Source: Ceratobasidium sp. AG-K
Lineage: Eukaryota > Basidiomycota > Agaricomycetes > Cantharellales > Ceratobasidiaceae
DNA length: 64,000 bases
Assembly: GCA_037039685.1 (NCBI GenBank)
Contig: JAWNGF010000001.1
Location: 8,928,001-8,992,000 of the forward strand
Direction of reading: 5' to 3'
The notes beneath the pieces were generated by a model. It did not search any database, was not told the origin of the DNA, and saw only the letters and a program-made list of their open reading frames with translations. Position numbers and translations under genes: made by a program. Shown here piece after piece: positions 10,361-22,749 of the stretch (within the stretch, counting starts at the first letter, position 1; each line of letters begins with the position of its first letter).

Positions 10361-12963
10361 CCGACATTGCCCATAGTCGCCCAATGCAGCAATTGTTTAT
10401 CGAGCGCCGGCCCCACTGCGTTCTCCTGCCTCTCGGCTGATGGCCCCGCAGCTGCATGTATTCGCTGTCCTTTCCAGTCCTGCCCTTGCTTTCCTCCTCG
10501 CCATCGTGACGTCACACGCAAATCCCTGCCTATAGTGAAGTCCTCATTCGACTCCCTATCTTCATAGAAATTCTATTCCTGTACACGATCCCACGCCCTT
10601 GTGCTCCTGTGTCGCTTTGACAGATTTTGGGGCATCTCGAGGTGAGGGCGAGTGCTGTGGGAAAACCATGGACACATGCCAAGTAAAACACTGGCCGGGT
10701 TCATCGGAGTGAACTCGCGTCACAAATGAGTCTGTCGAACATGCTAAGACCTCGCTAATACTCCGGCAACTAACCGTGGCAAATCACAAACAAGACCGAC
10801 CTGCCAAAAATAAACAAACGGATGGCGACCAGCCGAAGCGTTATCGCTCAAGCCTCTGCGCCGACCATCGCCGATTCGCCATAACACTCACCTGCCTTCC
10901 ATTCCTAGCCGTATGCAACGTTCCTGGTCCGCTGCTATGCAAGAGCCGCTACCAGTCCGACAACCCCGACGTCATTTTTCGTCCAATCGCCACTCGCCAG
11001 TCGTCACAATGCTCACGAATTCATCGGTTGTTTCAAGTGAACCGCGGTTTTCCGTTTTCATTGCAGTTGCTTATTTACGGACTTGATTTTTATTTTCTTT
11101 CTATTTGTACTGCCGCTATCAGGACCCATTTATATCCTTAGCGAAGATCCATCACGCATCTGCGCCACGATGGGGGGGAATGGCGATATGGGCAGATCAT
11201 TTCTCCCCGCACGGTGTTGAGGGGCAGGTTTACCTTAGCCCGTGTTAACGCTCCGTTCACATATCTCGTTCCGAACCCCAACCGGCCAGCAGGAAAACGT
11301 CCTCCGATAGGAACCATGCGGTGCCCGGCAATTACCGAGTGGCACAAGGTATGTACATAAACCGACCAGCAGATGATGAAATCTTACACTCGGTATATCG
11401 CTGCTCGCACTGGTGACCTTGCCCGCATCCCCATCGGTCCATTGTGTTACCTGTTCATGGTTTAATCTGCCCTATATACCAGCCAGGCACTCTTGGCAGT
11501 GTAACGTCCGTGTCGCTCATAGAGAAGTCCTGATGCATGAAGGCATTCAGCATGCATGGCGCAAATTGATCCTGCATGGACATGAGCAAGAGGCGCAATA
11601 GTAATTCATCACGGACGTTGGCTTGGTTCCCAAAATAACTTCCGCAGTCCTGCATTCCCCACATACTTGGTTGCGCATCATTAAACAATCATCGTAACTA
11701 GGTCTGTATTGCCTCTGGATTGTATTGCAATTTCCAGAATTAGTAAATGAGGAATAGAGGGCGACGCTTGCGGGGAGGAACCAAGCCGTGATATGATAAA
11801 TTGCGAGCGATGTTTATTTGGTAACCCTGGCATCACGTGCCCGGCGGAAATGTGTAATAACAGCGACAGTTGTATTATCAAATCGGTTTCTCAAATAACT
11901 AAGGCTACGGTCACACAGTGCCGAGGCAGATATATTAGTTGATGCAGCGCGACGCCAATCCTTGGATATCCTCTCATACAAATTTCTCTTACCTCCAGGA
12001 CCCCTGCTATGAGACGCTACACGTGATCGACAAGCCTCTTATGTCATATGCGACAAGCAACAGTGTGCACACGCGAGATATACACCTCCAGCCTGGACAG
12101 CGTCCTAATGACAACCAGGTACTAGCCCAGGGTGTCTTGTCGTGGAACTAAGGTACTACGAAAAAGCACTTGCCCGTGTCAGGGAGTACCGCTCTTCCGT
12201 TACAAGTGACTTAGGAATATCGGCCATAGCCAACTTAGATCCTTCTCTCTCCCGAAGACAAGGGACTCGATAGGAGGGAACGCTACCTGACAAAAGTTTG
12301 GCGATCGTAAGTAGACTAGCGTGGGACCATTGGGAACAATATACTTATACAGGATTTGCAGGGTACATTCGATCCATGAGAATATTGTATCACGGGCTAA
12401 ACCACTTGGTTTTAAATCTGTAAGTTGTCGCTATTCAAGACTGACTTACGGTGCTGCCTCTGATTAATTTGGTAGTAAATTTGTGGGGCACGGGTTCGCC
12501 AGACGACGCCTTCGCATCGTTTACTTATGAAAGCCTACGAGATGGGGGTCAAGATGCTACAGCAAGCTATTTTGCCCGAAGTACTTAAAGGGTATCACGA
12601 GCTCGAACAAGATATTGAGATCCGGAGGTTCTAGCCGGGTACGCAGAAAAAACGGGGCTCATGAGCAGGGGCAGAGGTAAGATCTCAAGCGTCACCATGG
12701 GCTCGAGCGATGTACTGATCAGATCACTTAGACTCTGGAGTTTTTGGCTACGGATGAACTTCGAACTGAAGTGGCAAAGAGTATACAGGAGGCACGCGAC
12801 AATGGGCGTTACAGGCGTTCCGTTTACGGTCATCAATGATAAGTGGGCAATCAGCTTCCCAATCGTATGTATTGTATGTGTTGCGAGCTGTATGTAAAGA
12901 ATACCCCTGTATAACCAATCCAGGAGCCATGCCACAGAAACCCATTTATCACCACCAGGTTCC
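10361..12963. other. Intergenic; end of duplicated block at about 11,827
   Basis: No gene is recognised. Up to about 11,827 the sequence aligns with 60,579-61,967 but, from about 10,750 on, with many 1- to 6-bp gaps, mostly missing from copy 2. After 11,827 it is unique. Short open frames at 11,939-12,151 and 12,585-12,935 have no motifs and are probably chance. Confidence 0.5.
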
Positions 12964-14158
12964 TCAGCGCTTCTCCGTGTCCCCCTCCTCGCCTTGGATT
13001 TCCCTCATCATTTCGGGGGCCATTGACTCTGGGAAATTCGTTGCAAAAAAGGCTTTCTTGTTTCTTTCTGTTCGCACCATTGCGTCCGACCCTCGTCTGA
13101 ATAAATCCACCTCGTACGCTCGGACTGCGCCATCCAAGTCTCCCAATTTCGTTCCTACTATGATCTGCTTGGCGAGCTCGAGGCTATCCCACATAGTGAT
13201 GTTGACACCCTCTCCTGCAAACGGAGTCATCAAGTGCGCCGCATCCCCAAGGAGAGTCAAACCGGGGCGTGTCTCCCAGGTGTGGTCAACTGGGAGCATG
13301 TACAACGGACGAAGGATTGCGGAATCATCATCTGCCAAGTGGATAATCTCTTGTAGAAGTGGACTCCAATCCGAAAAATAATCTAGAGCTTTGGATTTGA
13401 CACAAGGACGTCATGGGCCTCAAAATGGGTTTTCAACCAATCGGGATCAGCCTCCTCCATCCCAAACCCGACGTATATGCGGATTCCCTGGGTCCCAAGC
13501 CTCTGTCCCATGATGCACTTTTTATCACCAACGGCATAGGCGCTGCCCTTGCCCACCAGCTCGTTGAGCCGATCATAACGGCTACCCGTAGGGCGCGCAA
13601 TATCGAGCTCGATGAATGAGACGCCAGAATATGAAGGGGTAACGCTGGTTATGCGGGGGCGGACATGGGACCAGGCCCCGTCAGCGCCAACTACGAGATC
13701 GAACCCAGTTTCGATTCTGCCTTCCTTGAAGTGTAAATCGTGTTTGTTTCCGGCAGCTGGTTCGATAGATCTGAGCGTATACCCCCACTTGATGTTTTCG
13801 GCACCAAACGACTCAAGGAGTATCTCGCGCAGAGCGGTACGGTCAATTTCGGGGCGTGTTTCTTCCCGTCGTCGCCTTGACCAGGCCCGTCTTGGAAGAT
13901 GATATCACCCGATTTGACGAGGATCTTCATGGTTTGAGCATCGTAGCGGGCGTGTTTCAGAAATTCGTCCCACAAACCAGCCTCACGCAGGGCCAATTGG
14001 CCCGAGTTGGTGTGCAAATCGAGGGTACCACCCTGTGGCCGATAGTCGCCAGACGGATCCCGTTCAAAGACAGTTGGGATGATGGAGTGACGACGAAGAA
14101 TACATGCAAGGGTGAGACCTCCAGGTCCAGCACCGATAATAGCGATACGGGGCGACAT
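12964..14158 (-). pseudogene. TetX-like FAD-dependent monooxygenase, two frameshifts
   Basis: An aromatic-ring or tetracycline-type flavoprotein monooxygenase. The N-terminus MSPRIAIIGAGPGGLTLACI holds the GxGxxG FAD-binding motif. DLVVGADGAWSHVRPRI is the family's DG motif, and GLTLLGDAAHLMTPFAGEGV is the GD motif that binds the FAD ribose. The coding frame breaks twice. Near 13,857-13,867, the frame shifts between the residues Q-G-D-D-G and the conserved R-P-E-I-D-R-T-A-L-R. Near 13,388-13,394, it shifts between V-S-N-P and K-A-L-D-Y-F. Each break looks like one missing base next to a short homopolymer, and no plausible intron repairs either. Everything else is well conserved, so this is either a young pseudogene or an assembly with two indel errors. 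Substrate unknown. Confidence 0.75.
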
Positions 14159-15199
14159 GATATAGGACAATATCTTCTCAAGTTCAAGGTGTATATTGAG
14201 ATGAAGAGGGAAAGGGAAGCACGTCGGATGACCGCGAGTGAGTGAAGAAGCGATTTTATACACCTCCTAAGGTCTATAGAGCACTGCCTCAATTATATGT
14301 CCACGTACGCAGGCCGTCCGCAGTGTGCTCGGCTTGAGTCATGACCAAAGGTCGACCACTCGCATCCAATGGTTGAGGTTAAATGTTGTATGTATGAGTT
14401 GCTCCGAGGTGCCCGACCTGCCCGCATCCATCCGGCGCGGTCACTGCGGCCCATCACGTCAAGTTATTCTTAGTACGGCCACGCCTCACAAGATTACGCG
14501 TTTCGGCACTACATGACTACACCGGGTCCAATCATTCGACCGATAGGTAGTGGAGTGTATGCGTGGTAGAGGCAAACCGGGTGTTGGACGCACCCCAGTC
14601 TAATTTTTTACCGGGGAGCGTCTGTGGTAAGGTCCTGTCAATTGCGGATAATTCGAAGTACGGCCCAGAATACATCGATATCCTGATACTGGCGCTCGTT
14701 GGCGCCCATTGCTCCTCGATGGAACAAACACATCGTACTCATTCTAACCTGTTTGCTTGCTTTGAGTTCCAACAATGTAACAGGAGGACATCGAAAGGCC
14801 GCAATATATTAAGATAGTCACCGTACCCAAGATGATTTCGTGAACGCCTACTACTTTGATCTTACGTATATATTGACCCGTGCAATTCTCGCTTACAGTA
14901 TTACATCTGTACGCGTATATGCATGATACTTCCTATTTTGGCGCGGACCCTGTGTTGGGGGAGGGAACACTCCAACACAACTTGGTCAGTGTGGTCAAGC
15001 CCCACCTGACATCAGTATCCATCGCAAAGACTCAATATTTCTACCGACGTCTGTTTCTGAATAGCTGCCGTATTGCAGGATGAGAATGGCAATCCTGCTA
15101 TACTTTTGATGAAGCGGCGGTCAGACAAAGAATACGGCCCCAAAAAGATAGCACTCCTGACAATGGATCCACCTCCCCAGCCAGCCTAGACGAAAGCCA
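14159..15199. other. Intergenic, nothing recognised
   Basis: Upstream region of the monooxygenase locus and of the TPR relic. Short open frames (14,325-14,516; 14,563-14,817; 14,880-15,083) show no domain, no splice-supported extension and no similarity to other parts of the window. Confidence 0.4.
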
Positions 15200-16763
15200 A
15201 ATGAAATCCCTCTCTTCATGAGAAAGGAACTACCTATGAACTTTCCGGGCAATAGACACCGGCCACCATTTAGGCTCGGTCAGCCAGAGGTGCATAAAGG
15301 GACAGAGCTTGGTATGTCTTTCCGTGCATCCCGGCTTCATGGGGATGCCAAAAAAGTAGATTCGATAATAGAGGTCGCAAAACGATTCAAAGAGAAAGGG
15401 AATGGGGTTTTCAAAGCTAGCCAATGATGGGACGCCCGCGAAGCGTATACCGATGCCATCGAGATTGCGCCCAACTATGATAAACTTATGCAGGCTTTGT
15501 GGCTTAACTTAGCAGCAGCGAATCTTGAACTAAGTGAGTCGTAATCATAAGTTTGATCGTATTTTAATAAGGGATGGACTGGCACGGGGTTCTGGCTGGT
15601 GCAGCAGAAGCCATAACCTTGAACCTTAGGTCAAGCAAAGGTTGTTTCCGAGCCGCTCATGGGCTGACCCATTATAGGAGACACGACGAAGCAGTAGATT
15701 GTTGCAAGAGGTGACCTCACCTAGTATCAAAGGATAAGCTCACTCAAACCGGACTGTAGAGTCCTCGAGTATGACCCAAAAAACGAAGCCATATTGGCAT
15801 TTTTGGAGGATCCGAAATTGGGTGGAAACGTCCACAATTCGAGCAAAATCGCGACTGCACGAAAGGTCTTGGAAGAGGCTTACAGAGTGAACCTGGTGAA
15901 TTATTTACGTGCTTACACTAATATTATTCCCCACCTTCAAGAAGCACAACTTCGTCATACTACTCACGGAACCGGGCAAACACTACCCAGACAACTTCCC
16001 CTACCTCGTGCCTGCCATACCAAAAGGTCCATCAGGAGCGAAGTTGCACTGCAATGTCGCTTTTAAGTATCCAGAACGGCACGTTATGGACCTATTCTCG
16101 GCTACCCCACTAGATGCTAACATTGGCAAAGTACTTTCGGGTTTCCTGCCTGGGAGACCTGGGAGACCTCTTGCCTGGCCTCAAGATATATTCTTCGACC
16201 CCAATGATAAAGCCGCACGACATGTAGAGATCGTGAAGCGTCAGGCAGAAAGAAAGATAATGCAAGAGAACAAGCACCCTCTGTGGGACCCCGGTTTTCA
16301 GTACACTCTGCAGAGCGTTAGCATCTACCTCGAAACGTACAAGCAAAATGTTCCCATGGTTGAACTGGAAGCCAACCTAGGCGAGATCTTCGAGCTGACC
16401 GCCTAGAGCACTCGAGGCGAGGTGGACAGTGTCTGCTTGGAGGAGGGCACTGTTTTCTTCAACGTCTTTCGCACGGGATCGGAGCCTGAAAAGCTTTGGT
16501 TGAGAGGAAAGCGAAGAAAGGGTTTCGCTCTAGCATATCCGGGTAAGAGTAACTTTTACTTTCTTACATCGTTGTCCGGGTGATCAAACATCTGAATATC
16601 TGAACTGCAGGGTATAAGCCAGCCAACAAGAGAGCAATGTTGGCCTCTGGACAAGCCCCCACATGGATGATTTATAATCCGCGCGACGTTTTAGAGGAGT
16701 ATTCTTTGGCTGCTAGGGGTGAGATACTTAAAAGTTCAAATGTCATGTATGATCGCGCGTGAG
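15200..16763 (+). pseudogene. TPR-domain protein relic, possibly TTC4/Cns1-like
   Basis: The start region reads NEIPLFMRKELP, like the N-terminus of TTC4/Cns1 Hsp90 co-chaperones. It is followed by a TPR helix pair (AKRFKEKGNGVFKASQ, then a TGA stop near 15,425, then WDAREAYTDAIEIAP) and a second TPR (AAEAITLNL, HYRRHDEAVDCCKR). The C-terminal part (about 15,930-16,540) has WDPGFQYTLQSVSIYLETY and, after another in-frame stop (TAG near 16,404), GTVFFNVFRTGSEPEKLWLRG, which loosely fits the Cns1/TTC4 C-terminal domain. A possible last exon runs to about 16,763. Two premature stops within otherwise collinear domains indicate decay. The TPR call is firm; the TTC4 assignment is tentative. Confidence 0.55.
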
Positions 16764-16973
16764 GGCCGGTGATTGTATGCTGTAGCAATTGTGAGATTGA
16801 GTTGTAATTACGGTAAGCCTTGTGATCGAGCACGCGTATCAGATCTCGCGAATAGCTCACCCAGGCTCCTCAACACAGTCCAACAATACGAATCAAGGAG
16901 ATAAAAGCAATTAATAAATATTATCATACAAAAAAGATGACTGAAGCCAAACGACCTGCACACAACCCAGCCT

Positions 16974-19900
16974 TTATTCCTCCCTTTCTACATCTCTGTT
17001 CTGGTTCTGGTTCTGATTCTGATCCTTTCCACTCACAACCGGCAAGTGAATCGACATGGTGCGGGATCCAGGCTCTGCTGGTCGCTCTTCATCGTCTGAA
17101 TCCGCATCTCCAGTAAATACGTATGGAAGTGGCACCTCGCGAGTGACTCGGAACTGATCAGCGTTACCAATATGTTCGTTCTCGAGACGGTCTGGAAACA
17201 TATTTAGCACCAACACCCTTTGTAGAATTGGTAGCTTACAGAAATTCCACTGGACTCGTCGTAGCATTTCCAAGATCGCAAACATAAATGCGCGAGTTCC
17301 AGCTGGAAGGCCACCCCTAGGTATGTACCAGACCCAGACAAAACGGATGATTACATTCGTGATCTGCTCGGTCCAATTCAATAATGTAGCTTAGCCTGAC
17401 TATATGCACTTACGATCGCAAAATAATAAGCCTATCAAGATGGTCGAAGATTAGCATATGCTCACTCGATTCAACCAACCAATATGCTCACGGCAATGTG
17501 ATTCGTATAAGCCAACTCTTTACGCAGGAACTTGTACTGCACGCCTTGAACTTGCAACACACTCCAATCCATCGTTAAGTCCTATTCCAGACATTAGTGT
17601 CTGTGCCCAAGATCTAGATGGATTGTGGCCATACCCAATAAGTCGTGTAACACGAGTTAATCGTTGAGAACACAATCCATATCCACATCCGGAAGTCACG
17701 GTTGCTCCCTGAAAAACGCTATCGGTTGATTGAACTGCGCAGGGTCACAAAACACTAACCCCAGTGCCGCCATCCGTAGTACGTGATGTACATAACAATG
17801 CTCGCAGTATACTTTCCGCCCTGTAGCATTCCCCCAAGTCAGCCATTGGTTGGGAACCTCATCATAGGTAACTCACGTTGACAAGATGGATATGGTTTTT
17901 GCTATCAAACCATCGACGAATGCACTGCACCAATCGGATAATCGACGGCAGACAGCTAAGCACCAAAGGTATGCTCCAATGTGGACCAAGTTGGCACCTT
18001 TCTTCAATATGATGCCAACTATCCGCATATGCGCATACCAAAAAGTCTGCGCTGCGTCAGCCCCCATCGAACTTGACCAAAGCTGCGACTTACAAAGATT
18101 GCCCATCGTATACACGAGCGAACAAAACTGATCGCCCATCCAGAAATCGGTAAACTCAACTCTGGACTTGCCGCTAACAAATAGTTTGCCGACAACGCAA
18201 AGGAGCCACCAGCGGGCGGAGCGATGGAAGATGGGAAGTGGGTTGGCCAAAATTCCGGCGGCGAGTCCAACCCAGACGATGGGCCAGGTTGTGGATGGGA
18301 CTGTGTCGGCTCCTGAACGAGAAAAGGATAACCAAAATGCATAGGACAGAGTCGCGAACAAAAAGGCAGGGAGCTGTGAGGAGGCGTTAATCGCAAGTTG
18401 GGTGGTCTGATTACTTAGGCTCACCTCGATGTATTCCCTGGCATCAATCACTGTCCTGGCGTCTAGTTCGAATATGAAGATAAAGTTGATACGTGCGCGA
18501 GCCCAGGCAATAAGATTCGCAGACACAAGGAGAGCGAAAACGACCGGAATACAGAGTGCCGCATATACCTGGAGAAGAGCAGCCCATTCGGGGATTGCTT
18601 CTCTTTTCTCCGGTTGTAGCGCTGTGTAACTATAATTAAAACCCTCCACGCGAGAATAGAGCTGGTGGATACACACAATAATATATGCCCATCGCAAGAG
18701 CCGGTATCGCCGTTCCAAGATAAACCCCAGACCGGAACGTACTAAAGTGGTGAGTGGCCTCACGGGGGGTCGCACGCAACCTCATACGCGCCTTCTTCTC
18801 GTCTCCACGTTCTGCGAGATGAATCAAATTAAATCATAACGTACCGTGCAATAAGAATAAGAACGCACCGAAACGAGTAGCATAGATGTGCTCAATCTCT
18901 TTCAAGAGTCTAGCGCACGTATCTCCCGTCGCAAAGCTACAAATCTCAACTCGCTCGCGCATATACATAGCTTGAGTTGACATCTAACATGGTTTGAGGA
19001 TCGATGCACGTGGATAGAGTAGGAAGTAAGTACCTTGGCGGTCTTGTCGAATTTCTTGAGCGCTGTAAACATTCAGCTTATACAACACAAGCGACTCATA
19101 GAATGGCCAACCTTTGCGAAACCCCGTCAAGTTGAGAATCTGTCAAATAATGAGTCTATGCCCCGGGTCATCTCAAAATAAACTTACCCGGTAGTTCTGC
19201 AACAACTCCAACCCACTGACAGCTTGTTTAGTCCAACCGGATGTTCAAATAGTCGTCTAACTCACCGATAAAACTCCAGAACAGCCTTTTTCAGCTTCTT
19301 CTTGGCTCGCTGATACGCTTCGGGGTCATGCGCCAGACTGGGTGCAGCATGCAAATGCTGGGTCTGCACCCGTAAGTGACCGGGTGACTGTGGGGTCCCA
19401 GTCTTGACAGACACATCGGCGGATTTGTTGGCTTGGCCAGGCAAGGCAGGGATGCTGATCAAGTCGAGGAGATTGAGGAAGCCGGGCCATAGACCTTCTT
19501 GTGCGCTCTGCGCCAGAGTTAGGGTGGAAACGGAATGGGTGATGAGACTCACGTTGCTTAGCTGTTTGTGTCCCTTGAGCTCATGGAACTGTTCTTTGAG
19601 CGCCGCAACCTTGAGGATAGCGTCTTGTTCGCGCTCGGCGTAGAATTTGTCCACCTTGTGTCAACCAAGTAAGCGCCCTGCTCTGTGCTACTAAAGCAGA
19701 AATTCTCAACCTTTTCAACCTCCTCATCAAGCATTTTGAAGAATGCCAGCTCATTTGGACCCATTCCAGCTAGCATATCCCCAACATTCGCAGGCATAGG
19801 TGGCGAATATTCATCTGTTTCAAGTTAACGCAATTGAAATAGATGTCAAGTCAGAAGCACGATGAAATGGGTGTGAAACGCGGCTACTTACGCATGCGTG

Positions 19901-20846
19901 AGCCTTGGGTAAATCTTCGTCGCATCCCGCTGAGCGAGTACATTCGGTTGTGACGAGGATCAAAGCGGGTGGGAGGAGCGGGAGTGGCGGGTACTGAAGG
20001 AACTGGAGGCATAGGCGGATGAGCGTCTTCCTGCGACTGGCGGAGGGTACCGGTACGACTGCGGCTCGAAACGGTCGACAGCTACTCGACCGAATCAATT
20101 CCATATTTGCGAGACGAAAGGACTCGGCTTACCGCCTCGCTAAAAAACTTGCTCGGAACTGCCCTCCTATGTTCTAGTGCTGCCGGTTGAGCATCTTCTT
20201 CTCCGTCCTTCAACGACTCGAGACTCTCCATCGCTGGTGGGAGCTCGAAGTTCGGTCCTAGCTCGTCAGCGCTCAACCTAAACCGAGGTGATTTTGCCTG
20301 AGTCGGGGTTTTGGTTGTCGGGGTGCGACGAATGGTCCCAGCGGGAGATTCTACTTCCACCGGGGACGCTGCTTTCGTAGGCTCGTCTGGTCCCGATGGG
20401 AGACGCGTGTGCCCTAGAGCATTGGGAGGGGTGCGTCCAAGGATGCTGCGTGGGGCACCAGTCGAAGTACGACCGACTGCGCCATAAACTCTTTGACGGA
20501 GGTTTGGCGTGGTTGTGGGGTCTGTAACCGACGACCGGTTGCGGGCATGGTCCTGGGATGGTGAGCGACTAGGTTCATTAGCGCGCCGGATGACGGTGAT
20601 CTTCTTCTTAAGCCCTCGATAGTCACTATTCGCGGGGGAAAATTGGTCGTGTGAGCAGGCGGGGCGCGATAAGAACGGACTCACATGTATGCCTTTTTCC
20701 ACTCAGGTATCTATAGCTGTGCGCTGAGCGACCTGCGAACCCTTGATGAGAGATTTACTGACCTGCGTATCCTCGAGATATCTACGCTCCAGTCAGACAC
20801 TAACCCGACACACGTTTGTTAGATACACGCACCTCGCGAACTTCAT
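16974..20846 (-). CDS. SPX-EXS phosphate exporter, SYG1/XPR1 family
   Basis: Membrane protein expected to export phosphate and sense inositol pyrophosphates through SPX. The start ATG at 20,846 opens short exons that splice to MKFARYLEDTQ, IPEWKKAY and IDYRGLKKKITVIRR, the SPX signature with its lysine cluster. A long Ser/Pro-rich insert follows (about 20,100-20,600), then GPNELAFFKMLDEEVEKVDK, FYAEREQDAILK and the SPX end ILNLTGFRKALKKFDKTAK. The EXS half has several membrane helices, RINFIFIFELDARTVID, the family marker VEFTDFWMGDQFCS, and QWNFYRLENEHIGN with QFRVTREVPLPY near the C-terminus. The tail ends in a QN repeat. The many introns of about 50 nt were followed at several junctions and all keep frame. 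Upstream lies about 1.9 kb shared with the divergent HAD gene. Confidence 0.92.
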
Positions 20847-22749
20847 GGTGGACAGAAACTGTCAAGTCCAGGACCTGTGCTGGACAAATGTAGTGTCGCG
20901 ATCAACGTCCATTGCGAGATCTCAGGGTTCAACTTACGTTACAATGCCAAGGGGACTTTCTAAATCTGGAACAAATGGGGAGGGTTTCGAGTCTCGCAGT
21001 GCAGCCTTTTTATTATGCCCTCCAGGGTTAATCAGGTACACGAAGCCTGTGAGCCGCAATGCATAATACATACTGGGCGACGCGAAGAGATTCTCAGCAT
21101 GCATCTAGAGGCTGTTCGGATTGGCTTGGGTAGCCACGATGGGGCGGCACGTTTTCTCCCTTGTGGAGGCTAGTCCCAGTCCAGTGCTATTGTGATGCCA
21201 AGTAGATCTCTCTGCTCTTGGCGCGTCTCAGGACATTTCGCCCGCCTTGGGCGAGTGAGCGCTTGCCAAGTGCGATGATCGAGTCGGAGGTGTGATGGAT
21301 TTATCGGGCTGGAGTAGCTGGTTCTGAGCGCCTTTGGGCACTTCGGTCATCCGGTTATTAGAGAGAGAGGCAGTGTGATACCGGATGTCCCACAACGCGC
21401 TGTGCTTCGTGGAGAGTCTAACTCGCAATTCCAATTGCTCATCATTTACTGGCCCGAATAGGCAGAAAGCGGTTGGTGATTGAAGGAGATGGAACTGGAT
21501 AAAGCGATACTCATGCACGCCTGTTCTAGTATAGCAATCGTCTTTCACCCCAAAGACTCCAGGCTACCCTCTGAGCGAGTGTCTTCGCAACCTACGTCCT
21601 ACTATGAAATCCGCCTAAATACTCGGAACTGCAGCGCCCAAGAGATGCACCATTGTATCCGAAAAGACTGAATCTGATGCCTGGCGGTACGTCAATTAAG
21701 TGCAGCCAACGCTTCAAGACGGCCTGAGGCTCCTTATTCGGGCGCCGATAATTCGAAAGCTAAAAGATGCTTACTACTAAGATATTCAAGAGATAGGGGG
21801 TCGATACACGCAGCTATTTGGTGCCCGAATGAAGATAGTTCTTTGAGCGATTGATTATGTGCTGAAAATAGTTCGAAGGCCTAGCCTTCCATTCAAAGTC
21901 CTAGGAGGTTTTAGCTGCCAAGAAGGAGAAGTGACTGGTGTTCACATCAAACCGGCGGCCTGAATCAGCAACGCAACTTTAACCCCGCCTGCGGGTATTA
22001 TCATTACGAAGGCCCTTGTGACCCCGACTGGCCAGGCGATCAAGCAAGACCGTTGCTCAGATCTAGAATACTTGAATGATATACCCCGCACCGCGGATCA
22101 TTGTACAAGATGTGTAAAATCCTTTGCTACTATAGGAGTTCACCTCACAACCGCCGTTTATGCACCGCTATCACATGGTGAAGGTGACTGCAAGACGCAA
22201 AGTGGCTTGTGGACGCATGTAATAGTGCACTTGGTTCACTTCTCATGCAAAGAAACATTACAGGTCTTCGTGGTTGGGTCAGGTTTGGTCCATTTGACTT
22301 GGGGCGCATATATTTCGTCAAGACGGGATGGCGGCGGCATTCTAGGTACCGTTGCCTATCGAGACACGACCTGTGTCATTTTGACTTACTTAAGGAACAA
22401 TAGAGTGAGCCACTGCTATTCTGGAGACCACGGATGGATTCAGATCAACTACATTGGAAGGAGTCAATGGAAAAGGAGGGTTGTCCCCCCTCCGACCGCA
22501 ACTATAATAAAACCCAACCAATAACATAATCTCAATACTAGTCACACTGTTGCGGTACCGACCGGGTATATGCGTCCGTTTGATCGAGTAAATATCGACG
22601 CGATAGGAAAGGATCCCGAAGATGAGATGAGAAGCTTGTATGTCGATGACTCGGATGAGATCATCCATGCGAGTGCCGCAGCGCGGCATGGTATTTAATC
22701 CAAGCTGTTTCACTTCACTCCACAGAGCGATTTCGATACCAGTGTAGTA
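20847..22749. other. Divergent intergenic region (SYG1-like / HAD gene)
   Basis: About 1.9 kb between two divergently transcribed genes. Open frames such as 22,018-22,524 show no motif and lack a plausible exon context. No repeat or RNA gene was recognised. Confidence 0.4.

Larger units (their letters stand above)
1..11827. repeat. Segmental duplication, copy 1 (about 12 kb)
   Basis: This block is repeated in direct orientation at 49,957-61,967 with a constant offset of about 49,955. It carries PL-A, PL-B and the PMA1-like ATPase in the same order and strand. Position 1 matches 49,957 exactly, so the left end may lie outside the window. The right end is visible: both copies share the motif TGTTTATTTGGTAACCC and then become unrelated. 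Divergence is uneven: almost none over the lyases, silent changes in the ATPase, a 262-bp gap at about 10,351, and many small indels from about 10,750 to the end. No transposase or terminal repeat is seen at the right edge. Confidence 0.97.

Noticed and set aside
22018..22524. 168-codon plus-strand open frame between the SYG1-like and HAD genes
   Set aside because: No motif, odd composition and no matching splice sites; most likely chance.
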